NCBI GenBank assembly: GCA_037013495.1 | Contig: CM072805.1 | Coordinates: forward strand, 39,241,169-39,305,168 | Origin: Hippophae tibetana | Lineage: Eukaryota; Streptophyta; Magnoliopsida; Rosales; Elaeagnaceae | Direction: 5' to 3' | DNA: 64,000 nucleotides | In this document: positions 12,600 to 24,961 of the stretch, in pieces | How the letters are laid out: each line of letters starts with the position of its first letter | How positions within the stretch are numbered: the stretch's first letter is position 1 | Notes under the pieces: generated by a model | Databases searched by the model: none | What the model was told of the DNA's origin: nothing | Seen by the model: only the letters and a program-made list of their open reading frames with translations | Program-made: the position numbers and the translations under genes

Positions 12600-13159
12600 C
12601 CAGGTGCTATACCAACATTGCATGAAAGATTTTCTCTAAATAAATACTTATTATGGTATGATACTTTGAAGTTGAACAATCCATCAAAATTATTGGTTTG
12701 TATATTTGATAACTTACTCCTTTCTTATCCTTTCTATTGGTTTAAAACAATTCGGTATAAAATTAGATATTTGCACCCAACCTAACTAAGAAAAATTGTC
12801 GTATGTTCATTGCATGAGCACAAAATTGGCGATAATATTAATTAGCAGAGAGATTAAATAAGACAAATAACCTTATAAAATATTCGTATTTTTTATACAG
12901 TATTTAGTTCACAAAATATGATGGAATGAAAATCAAACTTGTTTGATTTGATCACTATAATCAAAGAAAGAATTAGTATTATAATATTTAATTTACAATT
13001 AAAATATAATAAAAAACACTATATATTATCTAAATATCTCTATATTCAATAAAGTTAAAATAACATAATTTAATTATTATTATTTAGTCAGACAAAATAC
13101 ATTATTAGAATTATAATTTTTTAAAATAATTATTACTAAAAAATAAAATATATTATTAA
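12600..13159. other. intergenic, nothing recognisable
   Basis: AT-rich sequence between the solo LTR and the degenerate repeat array. The 72-residue frame at 12567-12785 overlaps the LTR end and has no protein-like features. Confidence 0.6.
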
Positions 13160-13570
13160 AAAAATTATTTTTCTAAATAGGGTTTAGGATATAGGTTATA
13201 AGGTATAAATTTTAGGATTTAGGGTTTAAGTTTTAGGTTTTGTGGTTTTGGGTTGAAATTATTATTTTTCTAAATAGGGTATAAGATAAAGGGTACAGGG
13301 TATAGGGTATAATATTTAAGATTTAAAGTTATATTTGTGTGTTAAGGTTTAAGATTAAAATTATTATTTTTTTAAATAAAGTTTTAAGTTTTGGGTTTTG
13401 TGGTTTAGAGTTTAGGATATAAGGTATAACACTTAGAGTTTATAGTTTGGTATTATATTTTTGGGTTAAGGTTCAAGGTTAAATTATGATTTTTCTAAAT
13501 AGTGTTTAAGGTTTTGAGGTTTTGAATTTAAGGTTTAGGGTATAAAATATAGAGTTTAAGATTTAGAATT
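13160..13570. repeat. array of four diverged ~100-bp units with degenerate TTTAGGG content
   Basis: Four blocks each start with a variant of ATTATTTTTCTAAATAG (near 13165, 13259, 13361 and 13486). Each continues with many degenerate forms of the plant telomere heptamer (GGGTTTAGG, AGGGTTTAAG, GGGTATAAGG). Unit lengths are about 95-125 bp. It is non-coding and best described as a satellite-like array built on interstitial telomere-like sequence. Confidence 0.65.
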
Positions 13571-14468
13571 ATATTTAAAATTGAGGTAAAATTGGAAGAA
13601 AAAATTAAGATATGAATGGAATTAAGATTCTTTAAGGGAGAAGCTTTCCTTATATTTTAGAAATCGATTCTATTTTATTATTATTTTTTCTGTCTAACTA
13701 AACATAAAATTAGAATGAATAAATTCTGATTCAATTTCATTCCAATCAACCGAACACCATCTTAATGTAATAATAATTTAGAATTAACTATTTTTTTAGT
13801 AAAAACTATAGTTAAAGGGACAAAAACAAACAAACAATGTTTAAGCATTATTTGTTTATAGCTTTAGAAATTTCACTTAATTTTGGAGTTTATTACACTC
13901 TTCGTATATTCATAGTTGTGTTCCAAATCCCAGACATTTTATATTTTCAAATGTAATTTAGACAACTCTTTGGTACTTCTAGTTCAGGCTTAAATTTTAA
14001 ATGCAAATATATATATATATATATATATATATTTCAAGTTACAATATCGAATTCAAAGATAAATTTGTTTCGAAATATGAAGAACAAAAATCTTGTATTT
14101 ACAAAGGAGAAATATATTATCAAAGTCTTATTCTTATTATAAAAATAATAATTTATTAATTCTTATGATAACCTTTTGTTACGATTTATTCTTATTTTCG
14201 CCCTATTTAAAAGATTAGTCAACTTATTAAAAATGTGTAAAAATGAATAAAACCGGACTGAAAAAGAAAGCCCAATTCTAGTCCCCAGCTTGTCGTACAA
14301 TTGGTGTAGCCCAATATGGGCGGACACCAACAATAGGAAAATAAAGTCTCTTTTATTTTTTCCCCGAAAAGCCGAAGTTTTCAAATAAACTCAAAATAAT
14401 ATAGCACACGGATTGCTACTGTGAAGCCGAGCAATAGAACCCAATTAATTACTGAAGATTAATTTCTG
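13571..14468. other. intergenic and 5' leader of the deubiquitinase gene
   Basis: Contains an (AT)n tract at 14009-14030. GC content rises near 14.25-14.47 kb, where the first non-coding exon of the deubiquitinase probably lies; it ends at 14468 at a GTGAGT donor. Confidence 0.55.
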
Positions 14469-14885
14469 GTGAGTTCTCTCCTACGCCTCGCTTTTTCTTC
14501 TTCATCTTAAAACCACTGAGCCCTCAGTGTCGTTTTTGCCTTTGTAGGTTTATACTTATTCACACTAATCATGCAATTGTTTGGTTTAATTTGTTTCATT
14601 ATTGCATCAAAATATCGTTTTTTTCTAGAATAAGGGTTGTAAAACTTTGAATCCCAATATCCCTTTTTCGGGCTTCTTTTTTTTCAAAGAGAAGTTTTTT
14701 ATAGTTAAATATCTAATTCAGTGTCATTCCAAGAAGTTTGATTATTTATTCTGGGGGTTGGAAAAGAAATTTATGGTTTCAATCCTGGGTTGGTTATCTA
14801 TATAGTTGCCGTAAAAAGTTTCAAGCTTTTGTTTTATTTTGGTATGATTTATTTAAAAAATTTGGGTTTCTCTCAATGATTGCAG
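14469..14885 (+). other. 5'-UTR intron of the deubiquitinase gene (predicted)
   Basis: CTG|GTGAGT at 14468/14469 and TTGCAG ending at 14885 are strong plant splice sites bracketing T-rich sequence. The acceptor lies 18 bases before the ATG. Leader introns are common in such housekeeping genes. Confidence 0.6.
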
Positions 14886-14903
14886 ATAAAAAGTTTTTGA
14901 ATC

Positions 14904-17264
14904 ATGTCTTGGTGCACAATTGAATCTGATCCAGGTATGGCTTTATTCTGGCTTCATAATGCCTTTTTCTGCTGAAGATGACTTTATTTGGGATATGTAC
15001 CTATTAATGTATGTCTTCTAGTAAAATTAACTACCTTCAGTTGAAAAACTCTGTGTGTGTGTGAGTGAAGAGGTGAGGAGGAGAGTAGTCTCTTATTTGG
15101 ATTGCTGAAGTATGAAGATGGTATTGAAAACCATGCTGTGATATTGACATGCTAGTTGGGTTGTTTGGTCTTGGTAGGACAGGATTTTGTTAAAAGATTT
15201 TAACTGGTCATTCGATTGAAAATTCCATGCAATCAGATAGAAGCGTGTAAAATTCAGTAGTGGACTGCTAAGCCTTATCTTGCATAAAACCATGTTAAAA
15301 CCTAGGATTCGAGAATGATCAGTAATTCTTGAACATGTCGGCGACCTAGGAAGAGAGTATGGGAACATTGTAGAGGAGATAGATATTTCAGGCCCTAAAT
15401 AGCCTATTTTTGGAGAGTTTCAAACGTCCTAGAATTGAGTGTACATGGCTCCTACATTACCTGCACATAACTTGTGCATAGTAGTGTACAACTTTTACAT
15501 AGTTTGTGCATTGCAAAAAAAAAAAAAGCACAATGTTGGGACATTTCCACCAAGTCTAAAAAGGGCACAATTTTGGGTTTCCAATTTGGCACACACACAC
15601 ATATATATAGGGAGAGAGGGAGATAAATCATATATTGCAGTTTGTGTATGTAGCACACCTTTGGGAATGCATGACTGTGTTTGTGTTTCCTTTTCTTTTC
15701 CCTTCTTGCAGGGGTGTTTACAGAGCTTATCCAGCAGATGCAAGTAAAAGGTGTCCAGGTAAGCCTTTATCAATCTATGCTCTTCTTCTTCTCTCTCTCT
15801 CTCTCTTAAATTTGCTCTCTCACTGTGATCTTAATGAGCCCTTGCAGATATTGCTTACCATTTACACATTCTGGAAATATTTCCATTATCTAAAATAATA
15901 GGGAAAAATAGTGTTTAAAATAATTAGGATGAGCAGCAGTTGATGTTCAAGCAGACGAAACCATTGATATATTTTTATACTACTGACTTTGTTTGTATAC
16001 GTTTAAAATAATTTGAGAAGCTGTCACTTTGCATTATAACTGTCCATTGTAGCTTTCACATCATAGTTAATGTTTAGCACTACTGACAAACAGTGTAATT
16101 TTTTAGGTCGAAGAACTGTACTCATTGGACCTTGACTCTCTGAACGAGCTCAGGTGAGTTGGTGCCCTGTTACTTTTTATATTCTAGTCAATTATCAATA
16201 TTTTTGTGCTATTGAACTGTTTTTTAGTTTCAATCTATTGCTACCGCTATTTTTGTTGTTTCCCTCAATCCCCTTCCCCCAACTCAACAATTACAGGCCT
16301 GTATATGGGTTTATTTTCCTATTCAAATGGCGTCCAGGGGAAAAGGATGATCGTCCTGTAGTTAAGGATCCAAATCCTAACTTGTTTTTTGCAAGCCAGG
16401 TTAATTTCCTTCAAAATTAACTTGCTGGAGTAAAAATCTGGTGGTCGCTTTTCTTATCAGGACATTTGTACATTGTGGTTTTAGGTTATTAACAATGCTT
16501 GTGCAACCCAAGCAATCTTGTCCATTCTGATGAACTGTCCAGACATAGACATTGGCCCTGAACTTTCACAATTGAGAGAATTTACGCGAAACTTTCCCCC
16601 TGAACTCAAAGGTTTGGCAATAAATAACAGTGAAGCCATACGTACTGCTCATAATAGTTTTGCGAGGCCTGAGCCTTTTGTTCCTGAAGAGCAGAAGACT
16701 GCTGGAAAAGATGATGATGTCTACCATTTCATAAGCTATGTGCCCGTTGATGGGGTACTCTATGAGCTTGATGGACTGAAGGAGGGACCTATTAGCCTTG
16801 GACCCTGCCCTGGTGGACAAGTTGACATGGAGTGGCTAGAGATGGTGCAACCAATAATCCAGGAACGTATTGAAAGGTATTCCAAAAGTGAAATCAGATT
16901 CAATCTTATGGCAATTATCAAGAACAGAAAAGAGATGTTTACTGCTGAACTCAAAGAGTATCAAAGGAGGAGGGAACGTATCTTGCAGCAGCTTAATACT
17001 GTGCAGTCCGAAAGACCCGTCGACAGTAGTAAATTTGAAGCACTGAACAAATCTCTTTCGGAAATAAATGCCGGGATTGAGAATGCCACTGAGAAAATCG
17101 TGATGGAGGAGGAAAAATTTAAGAAGTGGAGAAGTGAAAATATTAGGAGGAAACACAATTACATACCCTTTTTGTTCAACTTCCTCAAAATTCTTGCTGA
17201 AAAGAAGCAATTGAAGCCTCTTATTGAGAAGGCAAAGCAAAAGAGTTCTGGCACTACTAGATAG
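14904..17264 (+). CDS. Ubiquitin C-terminal hydrolase, UCH37/UCHL5 type (5 coding exons)
   Basis: Coding exons are 14904-14934, 15712-15758, 16107-16153, 16297-16399 and 16485-17264. They join in phase to 335 residues, a typical length for plant UCH1/UCH2. UCH37 enzymes are cysteine proteases that trim ubiquitin chains at the 26S proteasome and also join INO80-type chromatin remodelers. The oxyanion Gln (Q76), catalytic Cys (C82 in NNACATQA), His (H157) and Asp (D172 in LYELDG) are all present with the human UCH37 spacing (6 residues Q to C, 15 residues H to D). After the peptidase C12 domain comes a charged coiled-coil-like helix (about 235-305). A ULD-type tail with [14 protein letters not shown] and a Lys-rich end follows, the part that contacts RPN13/ADRM1 in animals. 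Most of the protein sits on the last exon. Nothing looks broken. Confidence 0.95.
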
Positions 17265-18265
17265 ATCGTGTACAACTAACTTGAAACTACAGAGAGGCTT
17301 TTCATACCTCTCCTATGTACCATGTTAAATGAATATGGTGGTTATTTTTCTATTAATTTTTCTTTCTTTCATTAGTTTTTGATGTTCTTGAGGACCTCGA
17401 AAGATTCCTTTTATCATATTATGATTGAACAAGCAATGACAATCGTTGGAATTTTTCATTCAATAAACAAAGGGTGGCTTATTGCTTCTAATCTCAATTG
17501 TATTTTTCCCGAGTATTATTAATTTAAATTTAATGACAAATTTATGTAATTGATTGATAAAATAGACACAACAATTACCATAGTCCATAGTGTCACATGT
17601 AATGAGAATTTAAGGGATCTAGGTTAAGGGTTGCTATCTAAATTATGAAAGGCTGAAGACAAGCCCATTTGCCATTTTTAGTTATCTGTAGATCATTAGA
17701 AGTTAGAACTCTGGCTCCTTAATCTGTATACTTCTCAAAAGAAAGAAAAAATAAAGGAAAAGAAAATCCCTTTTTTGTGCTCTTAATTTTTCATATATAT
17801 AGTTGCTCCAAGTTTGATTCATCAGAATACTAAAGGCAACTGTAAGTACCTTAAATGAAGATATGGAAAAATATCACTTTTTTTCCATTATATATGATGA
17901 GATTGGTAACTCATAGTGTCACATGTATGTAGATGTTTATGCAGAATTACTGAACATCAATGGGGTACCGGGCAAGAGCAACCAATGTATTGGCTACCTC
18001 CACATCTTCGAATATGAGACATTTTTCATCAGCTTCTAAAACTGCTCATGGGGATCAATACGGATTTAGGTTTATTTATTTTCATCTACTTCGTTACTTT
18101 ATTTATTGACCACCAGCCACGTTTGATGGATAGAAGTGAAATAGAATAGATGATTTTTTGGATTTGTTTGCTTGTGTTATCTTTTAAAAGTGCTGTTGAC
18201 CCAAACAAATAGATTTACTCGTAGTTTTAACCTCAAAAAGCACATTTTGTGTTTCCTGAAGCACA

Positions 18266-18401
18266 AATAATGTACTTCTTCATAATATACTTTTTCTGAT
18301 CAAATTTATTTGAAACAACTTTTAAGAAAATATAAATAATGTAATTCTTCATAATATACTTTTTCTAATCAAATTTATTTGAAACAAATTTTAAGAAAAT
18401 A
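18266..18401. repeat. 68-bp tandem duplication
   Basis: Copies at 18266-18333 and 18334-18401 are nearly identical (AAATAATGTACTTCTTCATA versus AAATAATGTAATTCTTCATA at their starts). They differ by only a few substitutions, indicating a recent local duplication. Confidence 0.85.
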
Positions 18402-18540
18402 TAAGCAAATGATCCTTAATAAAACTGCCCATGTTGATCACTCTACATTTAGGTTTACTTACGGTGTTTTAATACTTAGTGTTTGGTATTATGTATGATA
18501 CAAGTATGCGACTTAACAAACTACGGTACCTCGCTACTAT

Positions 18541-18755
18541 ATAGCAAAGTAATGAAGATGAAAACCTAATAAAGATCGAGACCTGATGAGTCTAGGGCTT
18601 TGTATCATAGAGCGACATGGGTGAACAATTCAGAGTGACCTCAATATATAGCAAGGTAATGAAGATGGAGACTTGATGAAGATCAAAACCTAATGAGTTT
18701 GGAGTTCTGTACCATCTAGTGACTTGGGCGACCAATTCAGAAGTCTCAAATAATC
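18541..18755. repeat. ~107-bp diverged tandem duplication
   Basis: Copies start with ATAGCAAAGTAATGAAGATG near 18541 and ATAGCAAGGTAATGAAGATG near 18648. Both run through TGAGTCTAGGG-like and GAACAATTCAGA-like segments with about 25% difference by eye. Confidence 0.75.
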
Positions 18756-19433
18756 TGTATACAATGACCTAGTTAGTAAAATTTGAATTATATATATTTT
18801 AATATGTATTTTAATTGCTTGTATGATAGCTTCTACTCACGTAACCCATACAACTGTCTAGGTGTTATATATACCTTTTCAATGAGTAGAATACAAGATC
18901 TGCTCATTTTATCACATTTTCTACTCAATAAAAATTACTAGAACCCCTAACACATAAAATTTTCTCCAAACACTTAGTTTTCATTTATTATATATCTTCA
19001 GGTGTGTCTGGTTTTGCTTCTTTCAAATGTTATTTCAGTAAAAAATGGTTATCAAAGAAAGCACTTTGAAAAAGAAGCATATTTTTGTTGTTAGAAAAGC
19101 ATTTTACAAGTCTCAAAAGTAGAAATATACATGCCCTTCATATTTGTAGCCCTTAAGGCATGCACCTTTGAAGGAGATGAGTGATATAGCTAGAAAAGGT
19201 TACTTAGGATTCGTTTGATTGTGTTTATGTTAAAACTTAGAAGTGGTTGATTTCAAGAAGAAGCATTTATAAGGAAGCAAAACAATGTCTTCTATTAGAT
19301 TTGAAATCACTTTCGGCAATGTTTTTCCATTTGATTCAAGTGTGTTTACATGGTCTCAAAAACAGAAGCTGTTAGTTATTTTATGGTCTTAATTGTATCG
19401 ATTTCACGTGCGTGTTGACACATTAGTATTGCA

Positions 19434-19746
19434 GGGATCTTGCATTGAAGGGAGAGTATGCACCGGTGTACAAAGTGATGGGAATGGTGTTGGAAGCTTT
19501 GGCGCAACACACACAGCACAGCAGCAACTCATACATTTCCCTTCAATTAGTTTAAGAGAAATGGAGGCTCCTAATAACACTATTAACTCAGCTGATAAGT
19601 TCATCAATAAATCCTTCCTCAGAAAATTGGCTCACATTCAGGAGGGCAACCCATCATCCATTGATCCTTCCCAACATAATCCAATTGCAAAGCCAAGAAA
19701 CACAGAGACTCTTAAAACAGCTGGCGTAAACACAAGATCCAACTAA
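19434..19746 (+). other. exon-like fragment of unknown identity
   Basis: A good acceptor (ATTGCAG, ending near 19434) precedes sequence with higher GC than its surroundings. Two overlapping frames are open. One reads DLALKGEYAPVYKVMGMVLE and stops at about 19552. The other runs to TAA at 19744-19746 and contains ADKFINKSFLRKLAHIQEG. The first frame has a convincing amphipathic protein texture. I recognise neither. It may be the last exon of a gene whose other exons I cannot find, or a pseudogene fragment. Confidence 0.3.
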
Positions 19747-20246
19747 ATTTAGTGTTTTTATTCATGTCTCTCCACAACTTGATGACTTGCATGTGTCTCT
19801 CCAATGCTCATATTTTAATACAAGGATTATTCGGGTCTTTAGATTATGTCTTCTTTTTTTTCGAATTACTTGTTCGAAATATATACATCATTTTATTTAT
19901 AAGTATTCGATCCTACCTATTGAGTTCAAAAGAAAAGAAGCACATTTCTTCTTGTTTTATGGTTAATTATAATACAATAGAGCCACGGTTTCCTTGTTAT
20001 TAGTCTAAGTTATTGCATAATTTAACTACTAATATCATACAGTAAATACGAATTTTTTTCTAGAGATGAGATATTACAAACTGCAACATGTAATTTTCCT
20101 TTGTATGAATTGAAATTACTTATGATAACTACCTTGAAAGATTTTGTTAAAGATCTTCGCGTGACTTTGTGCCACAGCTCTAGGTCTTTTTTCTTCTTGA
20201 TTTGGTGAGTTCTGGTTTCAGTATCCTAGAGGTAATAATACACTGA

Positions 20247-23200
20247 CTAAGAGCAGCAACCACCACTTTTTGCTGAATAATGCTCTTGTTTTTGCTTCAG
20301 TGTCTGTTTCTTCATTCTGGCAGATCCATTTTCTAATAAACTTGGAACTTCTAGTATCTACAAACCATTGGGTTGAACTTGTAAGAATATGCATGAATAC
20401 ATTGTTAAAGGTAATGTCCCATATTAAATACAATGTTATAGTATAGTTTATAAAGATTCTAAGCATCTTAATTTTTTGGGATTAGATAACTTATAATTCT
20501 TATAGATTTTGACATACATCAATATAATTCGATTAGATTAGATTTGTTATATGAAAATTAGAAGCCTATACCATTAAGATCAACCACACAACATGCAGAC
20601 ATGCAGTACCCATATTGCCTCCAATTAGCAGAACAAGAAAAACTATGGTATGTATTTCACATGCTGCACTTTATAGAATATCGGTTGAATACGAGAAAAT
20701 ACGAGAAGGCGCAAAAGCTAATACCTTTAGCACAAGATCTCTAAAGCATTGTTGGACATTTGTTTTAGTTTTTGCGCTACATTCAAGAAACAGACATTTA
20801 TGTTCCTGCGCAAGAGCTATCCCCTCTTCTCTTGTTACTTCCCTTTCATTATCCTGAAAAACAGCTTGCATTTCTTAGATACTTAATGCTCATTTTTTTT
20901 CATGGTGCTCAGCATGAAATTGTTTAGAAAGATGAGACTTTGCATTTAACCAAACAAATTCAACACATGAAAGATAATAATAAAACCATAAACATTACCT
21001 TATCAACTTTGTTTCCGACCAAAATTTTCACACAATCCTGATTGGTACAGTACAGATCTACCTCTTTTGCCCATAAATCAGTTAAGTTTGTGAAGGTTTC
21101 TCGGCGTGTGACATCATAAACTATATACCATCACAGATCAAATAACTTAATTGGTAAACTTCCTAGAGCCGACATGCTTTTGAGACTGTACGCAAGAAGC
21201 TATAAATTTCCAAATGAACATGTTTAGGAAATTTGTAAATGCATACCAAGAATGATTCCATGTGCACCTCTGTAGTAAGACCTTATTAATGTTCCAAACT
21301 TTTCTTGTCCAGCTGCATTAAAACATCTAATATAAATAAATCAAAAATGCCAAGCGAAACATCTAATATTCACATCTTTCATACTGTATTGCAAGGTCTT
21401 CTATTCTATTATTTCTTCGCATGTTTGGTTGTAGAAATTTCCTGTGATGGCTCTTAAAAAAAAATTGCAGTGGAAAATTTTATACCATATATATGATCTC
21501 AAGTCTTAACCATTACTTACCTGTGTCCCAAATAGTTAGCTTCAATACGTTCCCTCCAACTGATAATAGCTTCATCTTAAAATCCACACCTGAACATGGC
21601 ATTGCAGCATATCATGATCATCTCTATATGTAATGAAGCTTGTGAAAGTAGAAGAAAATGCAATTTTTGAAGCTACGTACATTCAAAGTTCACACACAAC
21701 AAAGGATGACTAATATTTATGCATCGAAATTCAGAGATAGTACAAATTTAATGAAAAGGAAAAAAATCTATAAAAAAAAGAAGTAGGTGTTAGAATTAGA
21801 AGTGAGACAAGGCAAAGAACATTACCAAAAACAGAAAACTATATAGTACATTTACAAGATGGCTTCTGAGTTTAGTTATCAACAAGTTCAACCAAAATCG
21901 AATAGGTATGATCAAAATCAACCAAAATCCAGAACAGATTGTTAGCAATTAGGTAGTCAGCGCCTATTTCTAAAATTTGGCACTTTTTGAACATTTTTAA
22001 ATTTTAGGCACACGCACGTCCCATTTTAAACAAAATCCCAATATTTTCTTAGCTAGTTTGAGATAAAAAAACCCCCCCAAGTTATGTTATTTTACACACC
22101 AAAAAAAGAAAAGAGAAAGAAATAGAAAACATAAACATACATAGCTCACAAACAACAATAATCAAACAATGACCAAAAGAAAGGAAAAGCAAGAAAAAAA
22201 ACAATCAGATAGTAGCTACAAACAAGGCTAGGAACTTTTTCCATGGGTTGAACTATTTCGTAATTATTATCCTCTACTTAGAATATATAATAAATTTGTC
22301 ACACTGTTTTAAAAACATTTGTAATTTTATTATCCTACATTTCAATTTAATCAATTTGATTTAAAATTTAAAATTTTATTGATAAATTTAATCAAAATAC
22401 CAAATTTATAACATCAATTACATAATTTAATGCAAAATTTCATACCATATTCAAAAATTTATAATTATCATAATCAATTTTATTGTAATTAGTGATTTAA
22501 TGTTAAATTTTGTAAATATTACTACTTTTCTTAATCAAAATAACTATAGAATAATAAACTAAATTTATCTTCTAATCTTATAATTATACTGTTTAAAACT
22601 TAAAAACTTAATTATCATATTTATAAGTTTATTATTATTCTTGCTTTAACATAAATTTGAAAATACTTAATCATAAATTATAAATTTTCAAAAAGTTTTT
22701 ACTAATTTAAAGAATAACTTAGATCACTTTAGATATTTTTAGTACTAAAAATTGAAGAAATATGATACAAAATTTATCAAATTAGAATAATACATGAATC
22801 ATTCGTTGTAATTAATACTTATTATTTCATAAATATCTAAGTTTAGATTAATATTAATTTATTTATTCCCAAAATTTCTGACGTGGCTACAGCACATCCT
22901 AGCCCTTAACTAAGGTCTGATCATCTTCCATCAACACTAAAGCAATTAAGGATACCCACTTAATTTTAAAGTACTAAAAGGAATTAGAAATACTTCATTT
23001 TGCAATTGAAGAATAACAGAGTTAATTTAAATTAAGAGCACATGATGATACTATCAAGTGAATTAGAACCAAAAGTGGGAGGGAAGAATAACAATTAAGA
23101 AAAAAGTGGATACCAATGGTAGGTGTAGGGGAAGGATCTTGATCAGAGTTAGAGATAAAGCTGAGAAGTATACTGCTTTTGCCGACCCCAGAATCACCAA

Positions 23201-23261
23201 TCAACAGTATCTTAAAAGAGTAATCATAATTGCAATTTCCTACTTTTCTTGAAGAACCCAT
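20247..23261 (-). CDS. Rab-family small GTPase, RabC2 (Rab18-like) type (6 exons)
   Basis: Exons on - are 23261-23114, 21589-21521, 21312-21247, 21120-20999, 20853-20725 and 20357-20247. All are GT-AG and in phase, giving 214 residues. Rab GTPases switch between GDP and GTP to direct membrane traffic; Arabidopsis RABC2a links to peroxisomes and myosin XI. Visible motifs are the P-loop GDSGVGKS (22-29), switch I Thr48 in PTIGVDF, the DTAG of switch II, NKVD and ECSAK. The hypervariable tail ends GGCCS, so the paired Cys are probably geranylgeranylated. The segments RRETFTNL and EVPSLLE are typical of the RabC group. Odd: the switch II segment reads [11 protein letters not shown] where nearly all Rabs have QERFRT. 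Intron 1 is the largest, at about 1.5 kb. Confidence 0.93.
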
Positions 23262-24546
23262 TTATGTCTTTACACATACACCAGTGTTTTGATTCCTTGC
23301 TCTGTTGTTCAGAAATACAAAGGTGCTTCCTTTTAACAAACACAAAGCAGAGGAGAAGAGGAAGAGAAAAAAAGAAACTGTGCTTCTCAAAAAAGTACTT
23401 ATTTACTCTATAATGAGTATCGCATGGACGTGGGTTTTGTGGTTTGGCGGGTAGTATTAGAATTACACCCGTACGTATGAGAGTAACAGAGACTTGGATA
23501 GAGACACAAATAAAAATAAAAGAAAAAAAATGGTCTAAGAAACAAGAGGACCGAAAGATGGTTAGACAAATGAACTGGTTTAACGTTATTGTCAGTCTCA
23601 CGCGCCACTGCAGCCGTTGTTGCGCGGCATCTTTGTTTTTAATACTATGTCACCTTGCTAATTAAAATGCCGTAGCGTAGCTTCTTTTGTTTTTTGTTTT
23701 TTAATCTTTCTTTTCTTTTTCTTCCTTGCTAAATCAGTTCGCCACGCAGCAACAAGTGTTGATCATGCAAACTCCAAACAAATACGTCACCAACCATCAT
23801 TATCTTATCATTCCCAACCTATTTCATTTCCATACAAATATTATATCTATTTTAATTTTAATCTTAACATTATTATTTTTCATCTATCTTTTCTTATATA
23901 AGTTTTACTTAAATTTTAATCCTTATATTATAATTCTCTATTAATTTTTTGTTATTATATAAATATTATATCTATTTTAATCCTTAAACTATAATCCAAC
24001 ATTAATTTTTTATGAAATCTAACATAATTTAACTTTTATTATTTATTATCTTCTATATATATATAACTTGAAAATACCTATAATAATGTAAAGATAAAAT
24101 GGTATTTATATTTTTTATTATTTCAAATTCTTTTATAAAAAATTAAAATAATAAATAAATAAATATTCTAAAAATATTTTATTTTCATTCAAAACTTAGA
24201 AATCAATGATTAAAAACAAAATTTCAAAAATGTTCTTTCTTCCCTTTTTTTTCCTTCAAAATTAATTTTATAGGTTATTGATAGAAGTTACAATAATAAT
24301 TTTAAATTAATTTTTGAAAAGAAAAAAAATAATAATATTTTTTTAAAATCTGTGATTGAGATATTAAATAATGAGTTTTAATTCCACGAAAACAAAATGT
24401 TATTGAACAGAGTTAGTAATTATATTTGTTTTCAACTTTCTGTTAGCCTGATCCTGGCTCGAAACTTCTGATTCTGATCAGGAGCAACTGCAAACCGTCT
24501 AAAGTTACATAAGTTATAAAAAACGTTGTGACATCTTTTACCACCT

Positions 24547-24548
<2 letters not shown>

Positions 24549-24585
<37 letters not shown>
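24549..24585. repeat. (AT)n microsatellite
   Basis: An uninterrupted run of about 18 AT/TA dinucleotides in intergenic DNA. A similar tract lies at 14009-14030. Confidence 0.9.
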
Positions 24586-24586
<1 letters not shown>

Positions 24587-24850
24587 TTGACGCATTGTTT
24601 TACGATTGCTTTGGTTCATATTTCAGCTGGAACGTGGGTACGAAATTGCCATGCGAGTTCGTGAGTTATGTGTCGCAAGTTGATTATGGATATGTTCGAG
24701 TGATCACAACTGTTTCTTGGATTCTTCTTCAAATCCAACTTATCAATGACAAAACTGGTTTAAAAATTTCAATAGTATACAGATCTATCTATCTATCTAA
24801 CAGTATTAGAACCTATCTATCTTAATATGATAAATGTTGAGAATGTAAAT

Positions 24851-24961
24851 GATGTTAATCTTTGTCATGATTCTATCTCATATCCTCTTTGAAATATACG
24901 TACGTCGACATTGATGTTAATCTTTGGCATTCTTCTATCTCACATCCTGTTTGAGATACAT
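24851..24961. repeat. ~62-bp-period diverged duplication
   Basis: GATGTTAATCTTTGTCATGA at 24851 and GATGTTAATCTTTGGCATTC at 24913 begin two roughly 49-bp similar copies separated by a short spacer containing TACGTACGTCGACATT. Confidence 0.75.

Larger units (their letters stand above)
17265..20246. other. intergenic region between the convergent deubiquitinase and RabC genes
   Basis: Beyond the deubiquitinase 3' UTR (about 17265-17380) it holds two local duplications (18266-18401 and 18541-18755) and an exon-like fragment (19434-19746). No complete gene is supported. Confidence 0.55.

Noticed and set aside
15439..15898. overlapping frames in intron 1 of the deubiquitinase gene
   Set aside because: They cross poly-A, CA and CT microsatellites and the short exon 2, and have no family features.
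16566..17240. antisense frames opposite the deubiquitinase last exon
   Set aside because: Shadows of a long, well-conserved exon; no independent protein features.
18583..18590. CTGATGAG, the core of a hammerhead ribozyme
   Set aside because: No GAAA box or pairing stems follow at the needed spacing, and the second repeat copy has AATGAG instead.
24595..24825. 76-residue frame after the (AT)n tract
   Set aside because: No recognisable domain, no promoter or splice context, and it ends in a simple-sequence run.
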